Assembly (NCBI RefSeq): GCF_008801925.2
Contig: NZ_CP062803.1
Coordinates: forward strand, 2,294,001-2,358,000
Direction: 5' to 3'
From: Cupriavidus basilensis
Lineage (GTDB): Bacteria; Pseudomonadota; Gammaproteobacteria; Burkholderiales; Burkholderiaceae
DNA length: 64,000 bases
Shown: one piece after another, positions 1 through 9,114 of the stretch
Layout of the letters: each line of letters starts with the position of its first letter
How positions within the stretch are numbered: position 1 is the stretch's first letter
Translations under genes and position numbers: made by a program
The notes under the pieces: generated by a model
The model's database searches: none
Seen by the model: the letters and a program-made list of their open reading frames with translations, nothing else
What the model was told of the DNA's origin: nothing

Positions 1-769
1 TGTTGGCAGCCTTGAGCATCTGCTCAACGGTCTGCTTGTCGTTCTTCACGAAGGTCTGGTTGAACAGCGACACTTCCTTCAGGTACTTCTGCACCGAGCC
101 GTCGACCATCTTGGCGACGATTTCGGCCGGCTTGCCCGATTCGGCAGCCTTTTGCTCGGCGATGCTGCGCTCCTTGGCGATCAGGTCGGCGGGCACGTCG
201 GCGGACGACAGCGACACCGGCTTCATCGCGGCAACGTGCATGGCCACGTCCTTGGCGGCGGTTTCATCGCCGTCGAACTCGACCATCACGCCGATGCGGG
301 TGCCGTGCAGGTAAGCAGCCAGCTTGCCGCCATTGGCGTAGCGGGCAAAGCGGCGGATCGCCAGGTTTTCGCCGATCTTGCCGATCAGGGCGGTACGGGT
401 GGCTTCCACGGTCACGCCGTCGATTTCCAGCGCCGACAGCGCAGCCACGTCGGCCGGGTTCTGCTTGGCGACCAGTTCGGCGACCTTGTTCGCGAACGCC
501 ATGAAGTCGTCGTTCTTCGACACGAAGTCGGTTTCGCAGTTCAGTTCCACCAGCGCGCCGGTGGTACCTTCGATGAAGGACACGACCACGCCTTCGGCGG
601 TCACGCGCGAAGCGGCCTTGCTGGCCTTGTTGCCCAGCTTGACGCGCAGCAGCTCTTCAGCCTTTTCCAGGTTGCCTTCGGCCTCGGTCAGGGCCTTCTT
701 GCATTCCATCATCGGCGCGTCGGTCTTCGCGCGCAGTTCTGCCACCATGCTTGCGGTAATTGCCGCCAT
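1..769 (-). CDS. tsf: Elongation factor Ts, 3' end outside the window
   Basis: Guanine-nucleotide exchange factor that recycles EF-Tu-GDP in the cytoplasm. The first 256 codons are present, out of roughly 290 usual for the family, so the C-terminus lies beyond the left edge. The N-terminal UBA-like motif [12 protein letters not shown] (about residues 16-27) is canonical, and the core segment with [13 protein letters not shown] follows at about residues 77-89. The ATG at 767-769 follows a strong AGGAGTG ribosome site (774-780). It lies downstream of rpsB in the same direction, the usual rpsB-tsf pair, but a clear intrinsic terminator sits between the two genes, so tsf expression is probably lower than or separate from rpsB. 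Confidence 0.97.
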   Translation of the reverse strand, partial: MAAITASMVAELRAKTDAPMMECKKALTEAEGNLEKAEELLRVKLGNKASKAASRVTAEGVVVSFIEGTTGALVELNCETDFVSKNDDFMAFANKVAELVAKQNPADVAALSALEIDGVTVEATRTALIGKIGENLAIRRFARYANGGKLAAYLHGTRIGVMVEFDGDETAAKDVAMHVAAMKPVSLSSADVPADLIAKERSIAEQKAAESGKPAEIVAKMVDGSVQKYLKEVSLFNQTFVKNDKQTVEQMLKAAN

Positions 770-891
770 TTGTCACTCCTTGAATGGTTCGCCCCGCCCT
801 ACCCCGCCATCGATATGGCGCGATCCGGGACCGGAGGTAAGTTCAACTTCACCCGCGCCAGATCATGCCAGGGGCGGATGACAACAATTCG

Positions 892-920
892 AAAAAAGGG
901 GGCGTAAGATTCGCCCCCTC
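892..920 (-). terminator. Intrinsic terminator/attenuator between rpsB and tsf
   Basis: Read on the minus strand, an 8-bp G/C-rich stem (arms 898-904 and 912-918, extended by the A897/T919 pair) with a 7-nt loop is followed by six T residues (892-897). It lies 3' of rpsB and 5' of tsf, so it most likely sets the ratio of S2 to EF-Ts by partial termination. The stem and T-run are seen; the attenuating role is inferred. Confidence 0.85.
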
Positions 921-1034
921 GGTTGCCGGAAAGCCCCCGGCTGCGCGCAGCGCCCCGGCCCAGGGGCCGGTTGGCTAGCGATGATGTGTCAGCTTGCGAT
1001 GCGCGCGGTACGGGGTCCTCTCGGCAGCAAGCCT

Positions 1035-1778
1035 TTAGGCTTCTTCGACTTCGACGAAATCGTCGCCGCCGCGAGCAGCTTCAACCACGTCCTGCACGGC
1101 GTTTGCACGGCCTTCCAGGATCGCGTCTGCCACGCCGCGCACGTACAGGGCAACTGCCTTGCTCGAGTCGTCGTTGCCCGGGATCACGTAGTCGATGCCT
1201 TCCGGCGAGTGGTTGGTATCGACCACGCCGATGACGGGAACGCCCAGCTTCTTGGCTTCGGTCACGGCAATCTTGTGGTAGCCGACGTCGACCACGAAGA
1301 TGGCGTCAGGCACGCCGCCCATGTCCTTGATGCCGCCGATGGACTTTTGCAGCTTGTCCATTTCGCGCTCGAACATCAGCGCTTCCTTCTTGCTCATGGT
1401 TTCCAGCGCGCCAGCTTCCTTGGCGGCTTCCATGTCCTTCAGGCGCTTGATCGAGATCTTGACGGTCTTGAAGTTGGTCATCATGCCGCCGAGCCAGCGG
1501 GCATCGACGTAAGGCATGCCGGCGCGGCCTGCTTCTTCAGCCAGGATTTCGCGCGATTGACGCTTGGTGCCCACGAACAGCACGGTGCCGCGGTTTGCTG
1601 CCAGTTGACGCACGTACTTCAGCGCGTCCTGGAACATCGGCAACGTCTTTTCGAGGTTGATAATATGGATCTTGTTGCGATGGCCGAAGATGTACGGAGC
1701 CATCTTGGGGTTCCAGAAGCGGGTTTGGTGGCCGAAGTGGCAACCGGCTTCCAGCATTTCGCGCATGGTAACGGACAT
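1035..1778 (-). CDS. rpsB: 30S ribosomal protein S2
   Basis: Structural protein of the small subunit. It is 247 residues, normal for S2. The conserved start [18 protein letters not shown], then [13 protein letters not shown] and the IHIINLEKT segment, are all present, and the protein ends in an acidic tail. A longer reading exists upstream, but the ATG at 1776-1778 has GGAGA about 6 nt before it and matches the family start. It is first in the rpsB-tsf unit and divergent from map. A candidate promoter lies about 95-120 bp upstream, leaving a leader of roughly 85 nt that could carry S2 autoregulation as known in other proteobacteria; no specific leader fold was established here. Confidence 0.97.
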   Translation of the reverse strand: MSVTMREMLEAGCHFGHQTRFWNPKMAPYIFGHRNKIHIINLEKTLPMFQDALKYVRQLAANRGTVLFVGTKRQSREILAEEAGRAGMPYVDARWLGGMMTNFKTVKISIKRLKDMEAAKEAGALETMSKKEALMFEREMDKLQKSIGGIKDMGGVPDAIFVVDVGYHKIAVTEAKKLGVPVIGVVDTNHSPEGIDYVIPGNDDSSKAVALYVRGVADAILEGRANAVQDVVEAARGGDDFVEVEEA

Positions 1779-2175
1779 GAAAATCTCCAAAAGGGTTAGG
1801 TCTGAAGTCCGCCCCGACATTCCTGAAAAGGAACACCCCGGATGGACGGACTCGCAATTTCAATAACTTTGTATTTAATAAGCGCAAGGCGCCTGCCAAA
1901 TACCGTAGCACTACCGCAGCACAGAAGTGGCTGCCCAGCCCGCCAGTTGCTACCCGCAAGTCACATCGACCTGCCAGGCAGCCGCAATAAGGCTAGCCAG
2001 CGATTGTAGCAACAAAATAGGACTTCGCTCAAGAGGCCACTTGCCATGAAAAGCAGGCACCTGTAGCCGGCGCAGGCCGTTTTCGGCTGCGGTTGGTGCC
2101 CGATGGTGCGATAATCCCACTTTCAGATTCAATTTGAGGCGCAGCCCGTGGCTTCGCCGCCACTTTGCGAGCAGC
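1779..2175. other. Divergent rpsB/map intergenic region
   Basis: 397 bp without a credible gene. It holds the rpsB leader and candidate promoter on the minus strand. On the plus strand GATAAT (2110-2115), about 60 bp before map, is a possible -10 box without a convincing -35. Nothing else was recognised. Confidence 0.6.
1872..1899 (-). promoter_or_regulatory. Candidate rpsB promoter
   Basis: On the minus strand TTGGCA (1894-1899) and TAAATA (1872-1877) are separated by 16 bp in the only A/T-rich stretch upstream of rpsB. The predicted start near 1865 would give a leader of about 85 nt. Both boxes are imperfect matches to sigma-70 consensus. Confidence 0.4.
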
Positions 2176-2994
2176 ATGAGCATCCATATCAAGAACGCCG
2201 ACGATATCGCCCAAATGCGGGTAGCCTGCCGGCTGGCCTCCGAGGTCCTCGACTACATCACGCCCTTCGTCAAGCCGGGGGTCACCACCGGCGAACTCGA
2301 CCGGCTGTGCCACGCGTATATGCGCGATGTGCAGGGCACGGTACCCGCGCCGCTGAACTATGCGCCGCCCGGCTACCCCCCCTTCCCCGGCGCCATCTGC
2401 ACGTCGGTCAACGACGTGATTTGCCATGGCATCCCGGGCGAGCGCGTGCTGAAGTCCGGCGACGCGGTGAACCTCGACATCACCGTGATCACCAAGGAAG
2501 GCTACTACGGCGACACCAGCCGCATGTTCATTGTCGGTGAGGGCTCGATCCTGGCCAAGCGCCTGGCGCAGATCACCTTCGAATGCATGTGGAAGGGCAT
2601 CGCCCAGGTGCGCCCCGGCGCTCGCCTCGGCGATATCGGCCATGTGATCCAGGTCCATGCGGAAGCGGCCGGCTATACCGTGGTGCGCGAGTACTGCGGC
2701 CATGGCATCGGCAAGAACTTCCACGAGGACCCGCAGATCCTGCACTACGGCCGCCCCGGCACCGGCATGGAAATCCAGGCCGGCATGATCTTCACGATCG
2801 AGCCGATGGTCAACGCCGGCAAGCGCGATATCCGCACCATGCCCGACCACTGGACCGTCAAGACGCGTGACCGCAGCCTGTCCGCGCAGTGGGAGCACAC
2901 CATCCTGGTGACCGAGACCGGCTACGACGTCCTCACCGTCTCCGCGGGCACGCAGGCGCCGCCGTCGTTCGTCACTGATTCTGTTGCAGCCTGA
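2176..2994 (+). CDS. map: Methionine aminopeptidase, type I
   Basis: Removes the initiator methionine from nascent proteins; cytoplasmic di-metal enzyme of family M24A. It is 272 residues. The expected metal ligands are visible: D101, D113, H176 (in CGHGIG), E209 (in FTIEP) and E240 (in QWEH), with the substrate-contact H84 in ICHGIP. The D-to-D spacing is one residue longer than in the E. coli enzyme because of the ITKEG loop. The start at 2176 ([11 protein letters not shown]) is preferred over an upstream in-frame start because it matches the family N-terminus; the ribosome site is weak. A strong terminator directly follows, so map is transcribed as a single gene. Confidence 0.96.
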   Translation: MSIHIKNADDIAQMRVACRLASEVLDYITPFVKPGVTTGELDRLCHAYMRDVQGTVPAPLNYAPPGYPPFPGAICTSVNDVICHGIPGERVLKSGDAVNLDITVITKEGYYGDTSRMFIVGEGSILAKRLAQITFECMWKGIAQVRPGARLGDIGHVIQVHAEAAGYTVVREYCGHGIGKNFHEDPQILHYGRPGTGMEIQAGMIFTIEPMVNAGKRDIRTMPDHWTVKTRDRSLSAQWEHTILVTETGYDVLTVSAGTQAPPSFVTDSVAA

Positions 2995-3000
2995 CGCTAC

Positions 3001-3030
3001 GGGCGCCAAAGTTGGCGCCCTTCTTGTTTC
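3001..3030 (+). terminator. Intrinsic terminator of map
   Basis: A perfect inverted repeat (GGGCGCCAA / TTGGCGCCC, 3001-3020) is followed by the T-rich TTCTTGTTT. It begins 6 nt after the map stop codon. It also argues that glnD starts downstream of it, not at the earlier in-frame start at 2984. Confidence 0.85.
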
Positions 3031-3043
3031 AGCCGTCCCTTCG

Positions 3044-5647
3044 ATGCCCCCAGCCCTAGCCATGGACGCCACCCCGGAAATCATCCTCGCCACCCGTGTT
3101 CGCGATCAGTTGAAAGCCGACAAGCAAGCCGTGTTCGCGGACTTCAACGCGCACGGCCATGTCGGCCACCTGCTGACGCGCCTGCGGCGCGCGGTCGATG
3201 CCGCGCTGGTCGAAGCCTGGCGCGGCCTGGGCCTGCCGGACGACAGCGCGCTGGTGGCGGTGGGCGGCTACGGGCGCGGCGAGCTGTTCCCGTTTTCCGA
3301 TGTGGATGTGCTGCTGTTGCTGCCCTCGGAACCCGACGAGGACACCACCTCCAGGCTGGAGAAATTCATTGGCCTGTGCTGGGACCTGGGCCTTGAAATC
3401 GGCTCATCGGTGCGCACCGTGGACGACTGCATCCGCGAATCGCGCCAGGACGTGACGATCCAGACCTCCTTGCTGGAAGCGCGCCTGCTGACGGGCAACC
3501 GCAAGCTGTTTGCCGAGCTGCAGACGCGCTACCAGGCCGACCTGGACCCGCGCGCCTTCTTCCAGGCCAAGCTGCTGGAAATGCGCCAGCGCCACGCCAA
3601 GTACCAGGACACGCCCTACTCGCTCGAGCCCAACAGCAAGGAAAGCCCCGGCGGCCTGCGTGACCTGCAGGTGATCCTGTGGATGACCAAGGCCGCCGGG
3701 CTGGGCGACAGCTGGAAGGAACTGTTCGAGCGCGGGCTGCTGAGCGAGCGCGAAGCGCAGGAACTCGCCCGCAACGAGCGTCTGCTCAAGACCATCCGCG
3801 CGCGCCTGCACCTGGTGGCCGGGCGCCGTCAGGACGTGCTGGTGTTCGACCTGCAGACCGCGCTGGCCGAGGCCTTCGGCTACCGCCAGAACAATAACAA
3901 GCGCGCCAGCGAACAGCTGATGCGCCGTTACTACTGGGCAGCCAAGGCGGTCACACAGCTCAATATCGTGCTGCTGCTCAATATCGAGGCCATGTTGTTC
4001 CCGAGCGAATCCAAGGTGACGCGCGTCATCAACGAGCGCTTCGTGGAACGCCAGGGCATGCTCGAGATCACCAGCGACGATCTCTACGAGCGCGAGCCCC
4101 ACGCCATCCTGGAAACCTTCCTGGTGTACGAGCGCACGCCGGGCGTCAAGGGCTTGTCGCCACGCACGCTGCGCGGCCTCTACAACGCCCGCACGGTGAT
4201 GGACGCGAGCTGGCGCAACGATCCGGTGAACCGCCGCCTGTTCCTCGCCATCGTGCAGGAGCCGCAGGGCATCACCCACGCGCTGCGCCTGATGAACCAG
4301 ACCAGCGTGCTGGGGCGCTACCTGATCAACTTCCGCCGTATCGTCGGGCAGATGCAGCACGACCTGTTCCACGTCTACACGGTGGACCAGCACATCCTGA
4401 TGGTGGTGCGCAACATGCGCCGCTTCGCCATCGTCGAGCACACGCACGAGTTCCCCTTCTGCAGCCAGCTGATGGCCACCTTCGACCGCCCCTGGGTGCT
4501 GTGGGTGGCGGCGCTGTTCCACGACATCGCCAAGGGCCGCGGCGGCGATCACTCCAAGCTTGGCACGGCGGATGCGCGGCGCTTTTGCAAGCAGCACGGC
4601 ATCGAGCGCGAAGATGCCGACCTGATCGCCTGGCTGGTCGAGCATCACCTGACCATGAGCCATGTCGCGCAAAAGCAAGACCTCACCGATGCGGACGTGA
4701 TCCATGCCTTTGCTCGCGTGGTCGGCACCGAGCGCTACCTGACCGCGCTCTACCTGCTGACGGTGGCCGATATCCGCGGCACCAGCCCCAAGGTGTGGAA
4801 CGCGTGGAAGGGCAAGCTGCTGGAAGACCTCTACCGCATCACGCTGCGCGTGCTGGGCGGCGCGCGCGTGGACCCGCACTCGCTGTGGGCGCAGCGCAAG
4901 GACGACACCATCGCGCAGCTGCGCCTCAAGGCCTTCGACCCGGAACTGGGCAAGCCATTGTGGGCCCAGCTCGACGTGGCCTTCTTCCTGCGCCACGACG
5001 CGCGCGACATCGCCTGGCTCACGCGGCACCTGTACAACAAGGTGGACAGCCCGGTGCCGGTGGTCAAGGCGCGCTTGTCGCCCGCGGGCGAAGGCCTGCA
5101 GGTGGCGGTCTACGTCAAGGACCAGCCCGACGTGTTCGCGCGCATCTGCGGCTATTTCGAGCGCAAGAGCTTCTCCATCCAGGAAGCCAAGATCCACACC
5201 ACGCGCCACGGCTACGCGCTGGATACCTTCCAGGTGACCGACCCGGGCATCAGCAGCGACGCCAGCGGCAATTACCGCGACATCATCGCGCTGGTGGAGC
5301 ATGAACTGGCCGAGCGCCTGCAGCAGCAAGGCGCGCTGCCGGAACCCGCCCAGGGGCGGTTGTCGCGCCAGTCGCGCAGCTTCCCGATCAAGCCGCGCGT
5401 GGACCTGCGCCCCGACGAACGCGGCCAGTACTACCTGCTTTCCTTGTCGGCCAACGACCGCACCGGCCTGCTGTACGCGATCTCCCGCGTACTGGCCAAA
5501 CATCGCACCTCGGTGCATACCGCCCGCATCAATACGCTCGGCGAGCGGGTGGAAGACGTTTTCCTGGTCGATGGCAGCCGCCTCGCCTCGGATAACAAAC
5601 TGCAGTTACAGCTTGAACAGGACCTGCTGGCGGCGCTGGCCATCTAG
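3044..5647 (+). CDS. glnD: Bifunctional PII uridylyltransferase/uridylyl-removing enzyme
   Basis: Glutamine sensor that uridylylates PII (GlnB/GlnK) under nitrogen limitation and removes the UMP under nitrogen excess. About 867 residues, family-typical. Domain order: an N-terminal nucleotidyltransferase with [15 protein letters not shown] (about residues 74-88), a central HD hydrolase with [15 protein letters not shown] (about residues 490-505), and two C-terminal ACT domains that bind glutamine. All catalytic motifs look intact. Starts at 3044 or 3062 (MDATPEI) are both possible and neither has a good ribosome site; the start at 2984 would place the map terminator inside the gene and is rejected. 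Followed 23 bp later by the pseudouridine synthase. Confidence 0.95.
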   Translation: MPPALAMDATPEIILATRVRDQLKADKQAVFADFNAHGHVGHLLTRLRRAVDAALVEAWRGLGLPDDSALVAVGGYGRGELFPFSDVDVLLLLPSEPDEDTTSRLEKFIGLCWDLGLEIGSSVRTVDDCIRESRQDVTIQTSLLEARLLTGNRKLFAELQTRYQADLDPRAFFQAKLLEMRQRHAKYQDTPYSLEPNSKESPGGLRDLQVILWMTKAAGLGDSWKELFERGLLSEREAQELARNERLLKTIRARLHLVAGRRQDVLVFDLQTALAEAFGYRQNNNKRASEQLMRRYYWAAKAVTQLNIVLLLNIEAMLFPSESKVTRVINERFVERQGMLEITSDDLYEREPHAILETFLVYERTPGVKGLSPRTLRGLYNARTVMDASWRNDPVNRRLFLAIVQEPQGITHALRLMNQTSVLGRYLINFRRIVGQMQHDLFHVYTVDQHILMVVRNMRRFAIVEHTHEFPFCSQLMATFDRPWVLWVAALFHDIAKGRGGDHSKLGTADARRFCKQHGIEREDADLIAWLVEHHLTMSHVAQKQDLTDADVIHAFARVVGTERYLTALYLLTVADIRGTSPKVWNAWKGKLLEDLYRITLRVLGGARVDPHSLWAQRKDDTIAQLRLKAFDPELGKPLWAQLDVAFFLRHDARDIAWLTRHLYNKVDSPVPVVKARLSPAGEGLQVAVYVKDQPDVFARICGYFERKSFSIQEAKIHTTRHGYALDTFQVTDPGISSDASGNYRDIIALVEHELAERLQQQGALPEPAQGRLSRQSRSFPIKPRVDLRPDERGQYYLLSLSANDRTGLLYAISRVLAKHRTSVHTARINTLGERVEDVFLVDGSRLASDNKLQLQLEQDLLAALAI

Positions 5648-5670
5648 GCCGGACGCCCCACATAGAAGAT

Positions 5671-7557
5671 ATGACCGATAGCAATTCGCCCAAGCGCAAG
5701 ACGCTGGGCATCAAGACCGCCGCGCCCGAGGGCAATGCCCGCAAACCCGCCGCCACCCGGCCGGTGCGGGTGTCCGACCTGAACCGCGGACGCGTGCGCG
5801 CCGTGGTCGACGGCATCAAGCAGGCACAGGAACGCGCCGGCGGCCGCAAAAAAGAGCAAGACGCTGGCCAGCGCCCGCCGCGCGGCCCGCGCACGGGCGA
5901 AGGCCAGGATCGACCCCGCCGCTTCGGCGGCGAAGGCAACGACCGCCCGCGCAATTTCGGTCCCGGCGAAGGCCAGGACCGTCCGCGCCGTTTCACCCCG
6001 GGTGAGGGCCAGGACCGGCCCCGCCGCTTTGCTGGCGAAGGCAATGACCGTCCGCGTCGTTTCGCCCCAGGCGAGGGCAACGATCGTCCGCGCCGCTTCA
6101 GCCCCGGCGAAGGCCAGGATCGGCCCCGCCGCTTTGGCGGCGACAACAACGACCGCCCGCGCAATTTCGGCTCCGGCGAAGGCCAGGACCGCCCGCGCCG
6201 TTTCACCCCGGGCGAAGGCCAGGATCGGCCCCGCCGCTTTGGCGGCGAAGGCAACGACCGTCCGCGCAATTTCGGCTCCGGCGAGGGCCAGGACCGTCCG
6301 CGCCGTTTCACCCCGGGCGAAAGCCAGGATCGACCCCGCCGCTTTGGCAGCGAAGGCAACGACCGCCCGCGCAATTTCGGCTCCGGCGAGGGCCAGGACC
6401 GGCCGCGCCGTTTCACCCCGGGCGAAGGCCAGGATCGACTCCGCCGCTTTGCTGGCGAAGGCAATGACCGTCCGCGGCGTTTTGCCCCAGGCGAGGGCCA
6501 GGACCGTCCCCGCCGCTTTGCCGGTGAAGGCAATGATCGTCCACGCAATTTCGGCCCGGGCGAAGGCAACGATCGTCCGCGCCGCTTCAGCCCCGGCGAA
6601 GGCCAGGACCGGCCGCACCGCTTTGCCGGCCAGGGCGACGACCGCCCTCGCCGCCCCGCTCACGGTGGTGACAATGACCGTCCGCGCCGCGCCGGCGATG
6701 CCAGCCAGCGCGACTACCAGGGCGGCGCCCGTGCGGAGCGTACGGAACGTGCCGCACCCGTACAGAACGCGCCCCAGCCCAGTTCCGATGGCCTGGTGCG
6801 CCTGTCCAAGCGGATGTCGGAACTCGGCCTGTGCTCGCGCCGCGAAGCCGATGAATGGATTCCGCGCGGCTGGGTGCTGGTCGACGGCCAGCCCGTCACC
6901 GAACTGGGCTCGCGCATCAGCCCGGACGCCAATATCGAGATCCACCAGGCTGCACGCTCCGAGCAAGGCGAACGCGTGACCGTGCTGCTGCACAAGCCGG
7001 TCGGTTACGTGTCGGGCCAGGCCGAAGATGGCTACGAGCCCGCCGCCGTGCTGTTCGCGCCGGAAAACCAGTGGGAGCTGGACCCCACCCGCAAGCGCTT
7101 TGCCCCGTGGCAGCGCAAGAGCCTGGCACCTGCCGGCCGGCTCGACATCGACTCCACCGGCCTGCTGGTGCTGACCCAGGACGGCCGCGTTGCGCGCCAC
7201 CTGATCGGTGAGGATTCGACCGTCGAGAAGGAATACCTGGTGCGGGTGAGCTGGGATTCGCCGGAAGGCCTGGTCGAGCGCGACATCTCGCACGTGTTCC
7301 CGGTGGAACTGATCGAGAAGCTGCGCCACGGCCTGTCGCTGGATGGCGAGGCGCTCAAGCCGGCCAAGGTGAGCTGGCAGAACGAGGAGCAATTGCGCTT
7401 CGTCCTGCGCGAAGGCAAGAAGCGCCAGATCCGCCGCATGTGCGAACAGGTTGGCCTGCGGGTCGTGGGCCTGAAGCGCGTGCGCATGGGCCGCATCGTG
7501 CTGGGCGACCTGCCGGTGGGCCAGTGGCGCTTCCTCGGCGCCTTCGAGAAGTTCTGA
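5671..7557 (+). CDS. RluF-type rRNA pseudouridine synthase with a long Arg/Gly repeat region
   Basis: Member of the RsuA/RluB/RluE/RluF family, which converts uridine to pseudouridine in rRNA. The 628 residues divide into a basic lead (1-75), about 23 tandem GxDRPRRF/NF-type units (76 to about 343), an S4 RNA-binding domain (about 375-430, VRLSKRMSELGLCSRREAD), and the catalytic domain with GRLDIDSTGLLVLTQDG, whose Asp (about residue 492) is the family nucleophile. The catalytic part resembles RluF (U2604 of 23S rRNA) more than RluB; this is by eye. The repeat region is predicted to be disordered and highly basic, likely an RNA-binding or condensing tail. ATG 5671 has a GAAGAT site just upstream. 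Confidence 0.85.
   Translation: MTDSNSPKRKTLGIKTAAPEGNARKPAATRPVRVSDLNRGRVRAVVDGIKQAQERAGGRKKEQDAGQRPPRGPRTGEGQDRPRRFGGEGNDRPRNFGPGEGQDRPRRFTPGEGQDRPRRFAGEGNDRPRRFAPGEGNDRPRRFSPGEGQDRPRRFGGDNNDRPRNFGSGEGQDRPRRFTPGEGQDRPRRFGGEGNDRPRNFGSGEGQDRPRRFTPGESQDRPRRFGSEGNDRPRNFGSGEGQDRPRRFTPGEGQDRLRRFAGEGNDRPRRFAPGEGQDRPRRFAGEGNDRPRNFGPGEGNDRPRRFSPGEGQDRPHRFAGQGDDRPRRPAHGGDNDRPRRAGDASQRDYQGGARAERTERAAPVQNAPQPSSDGLVRLSKRMSELGLCSRREADEWIPRGWVLVDGQPVTELGSRISPDANIEIHQAARSEQGERVTVLLHKPVGYVSGQAEDGYEPAAVLFAPENQWELDPTRKRFAPWQRKSLAPAGRLDIDSTGLLVLTQDGRVARHLIGEDSTVEKEYLVRVSWDSPEGLVERDISHVFPVELIEKLRHGLSLDGEALKPAKVSWQNEEQLRFVLREGKKRQIRRMCEQVGLRVVGLKRVRMGRIVLGDLPVGQWRFLGAFEKF
5896..6700 (+). repeat. Coding tandem repeats, 33-36 bp units (DRPRRF/DRPRNF)
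   Basis: About 23 units of 11-12 codons, each centred on (G/N/S)(Q/N)DRPR(R/N)F, in one reading frame of the pseudouridine synthase. Three consecutive copies of a higher-order 35-codon block (RPRRFGG.. / RPRNFGSGE / RPRRFTPGE) are visible in the middle. The near-identity of the DNA implies recent expansion and likely length variation between strains. Confidence 0.9.
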
Positions 7558-7577
7558 GCGCCGGGCCAAGAAGCAAG

Positions 7578-7600
7578 CTGGTGGCCGCCATGGCCACCAG
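7578..7600. other. Hairpin in the spacer after the pseudouridine synthase
   Basis: 9-bp perfect stem (CTGGTGGCC / GGCCACCAG) with a 5-nt loop, 20 bp after the stop codon. There is no T-run on the plus strand; on the minus strand the stem is followed by a moderately T-rich CTTGCTTCTT. It may end transcription from either side. The rest of the 235-bp spacer shows nothing recognisable. Confidence 0.4.
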
Positions 7601-7792
7601 CGCGCACCTGCCGAGCCGCATACCCACCGGCTCAATCGCGTGATGCCACGCGCCGCGCCATTGCCAGGCGCATAGCACTCGACACCCTGGCACCACCTGC
7701 CCGGTATGGCCGCCGGGACAAACCCAGCGGCCTCGCATAGCCAATGCCTCAAGCCATGCCGCAAGCGGGCGCCCTGCCCTGCGCCAATCGCT

Positions 7793-8944
7793 TCACAGCT
7801 GCGGCGCACGGCAAGCCGCGCCGTCCGCATTGGCCGTCTCCGCCAGCCCGAACACTGCCTTGGCGCCGCATTGCGAGCCAAACATCTGGTGCTGGTTGTG
7901 CCCGACGCCAACCACCTCGAACGCCTGGTGACGCACCGGTGGACGCTGGCTGCCCATCGGCGCGGCAAGGTACTGCGCATAGCGCAGGTAGCCGCGTGCG
8001 CGCTCCAGCCGGGTCGGCCCTTCGGCCTCGGCACCGCAGGCCTTGTCGAGCACGCGGTGGTTGGGGTCGTTATCTTCTGAGCCCACAAGGTAGGTCACCT
8101 GGCGCTGGAGATAGCGGCGGAACAGCGCATCGCCGGTCGCGCCGCGCGCATAGGGCACCATGTCGCGCATGCCGTAGCGGTATTTGTCATAGTCCGCGCA
8201 AATAGCCGTGTCATAGGGCGCAAAGCCCTTGCCGCGTGGGCGCTCCGGCGTGAAATACAGATATGACGAAGGATTCGCCACGACGTAGCGCAGATCGATG
8301 CCGCCCGCGCGGATACGCTCATCGACATTGTTCAGCACCGCATAGCGATGCACCAGCTGCGCGCCACCCGAGTGGCCGGCCACCGTCACGCGGGTCACCG
8401 CGGGAAAACGGGCCTTGTTGGTCACCATGCCGACGAGATCGTCCAGCACCTGCAGCGAGCTGACCGAGAACGGCGGGTTGACCGCATCCTCCCCGCTCAT
8501 CCAGCCCTGCACGCTCCATATCGGCATGCCGTCGAAATGCTTGCCCTTGGCCGCATCCGGCGTGCCGGGAAAGTTCGGCGCGATGAGCAGCACCTCGTCG
8601 GGATTGCGCCCGGTTTGCTTGAGCAACGCCGCGCCGGCCGCGAAGTAGTCGTCGCCGTTACGCTGCAGCCCGTGCTGGACGAAGATCACCTCGCGAATGC
8701 CGCGCAGGTCCGCGTCCAGCGGATGGTTGGCGTAGACCGGAAAATCATAGGCGCCAGCGCCGGTGCCGAGCCTGACCCGCTGCCATTGGAGCGCGGCAGC
8801 TTGCGGCACCGTACCGGGTGCCGGTGCGGCCTGCTTCGCGCTCGCGGCACTGTCCGCGCCTGGGGCGGCGCAGCCAAACTGGGCCGCCGCGGCTAGCGCA
8901 ATCAGTGCGATCGATGCGCAACGCGCAAGGCGAAGTGTCTTCAT
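7793..8944 (-). CDS. Exported alpha/beta hydrolase
   Basis: Serine hydrolase of unknown substrate, 383 residues. The N-terminus has a Sec-type signal (basic MKTLRLAR, then a hydrophobic stretch of Ala/Ile/Leu) ending in QFGC at 22-25. This is a poor but possible lipobox, so periplasmic or lipid-anchored location is inferred. The nucleophile elbow is VAGHSGG with Ser192; an oxyanion-type VQHGLQRNGDDY lies at about residue 89; the likely catalytic His is in GVGHNQHQ near 355. Start ATG 8942-8944 follows an AGGAT site. It is divergent from the LysR gene, with a LysR-type box between them, so it is a likely regulatory target. Confidence 0.75.
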   Translation of the reverse strand: MKTLRLARCASIALIALAAAAQFGCAAPGADSAASAKQAAPAPGTVPQAAALQWQRVRLGTGAGAYDFPVYANHPLDADLRGIREVIFVQHGLQRNGDDYFAAGAALLKQTGRNPDEVLLIAPNFPGTPDAAKGKHFDGMPIWSVQGWMSGEDAVNPPFSVSSLQVLDDLVGMVTNKARFPAVTRVTVAGHSGGAQLVHRYAVLNNVDERIRAGGIDLRYVVANPSSYLYFTPERPRGKGFAPYDTAICADYDKYRYGMRDMVPYARGATGDALFRRYLQRQVTYLVGSEDNDPNHRVLDKACGAEAEGPTRLERARGYLRYAQYLAAPMGSQRPPVRHQAFEVVGVGHNQHQMFGSQCGAKAVFGLAETANADGAACRAPQL

Positions 8945-9065
8945 ATCCTGTCTCCCGGTGCTCGATGCGCCGCCGCCTGGGGCGCGCGCCCGTGTTTTCG
9001 TTCGTAAAGCCGTATCATCCTAGGCTGCCGCGACCCGGATGTAAAATATATGCCACATAGGAAAT

Positions 9066-9084
9066 GCATATCGAAAACATATGC
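9066..9084. promoter_or_regulatory. Candidate LysR-type operator
   Basis: Inverted repeat GCATAT-N7-ATATGC. Its core ATAT-N7-ATAT fits the LysR T-N11-A box. It lies 31-49 bp before the LysR start and about 120 bp from the divergent hydrolase start, a typical place for autoregulation and divergent activation. Confidence 0.55.
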
Positions 9085-9114
9085 TTTCTGCAGCTTCCGG
9101 CCCGCAAGGACACC

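Noticed and set aside
2984..3043. Earlier in-frame start for glnD
   Set aside because: It would overlap the end of map and place a clear intrinsic terminator inside the coding sequence.
3404..5518. 704-codon minus-strand open frame
   Set aside because: Antisense shadow of glnD caused by high third-position GC; glnD has intact catalytic motifs.
5644..8088. 814-codon open frame on the minus strand with regular repeats
   Set aside because: It is the antisense of the repetitive pseudouridine synthase and part of the hydrolase gene; the repeats mirror the DRPRRF units, and no family features or ribosome site are present.
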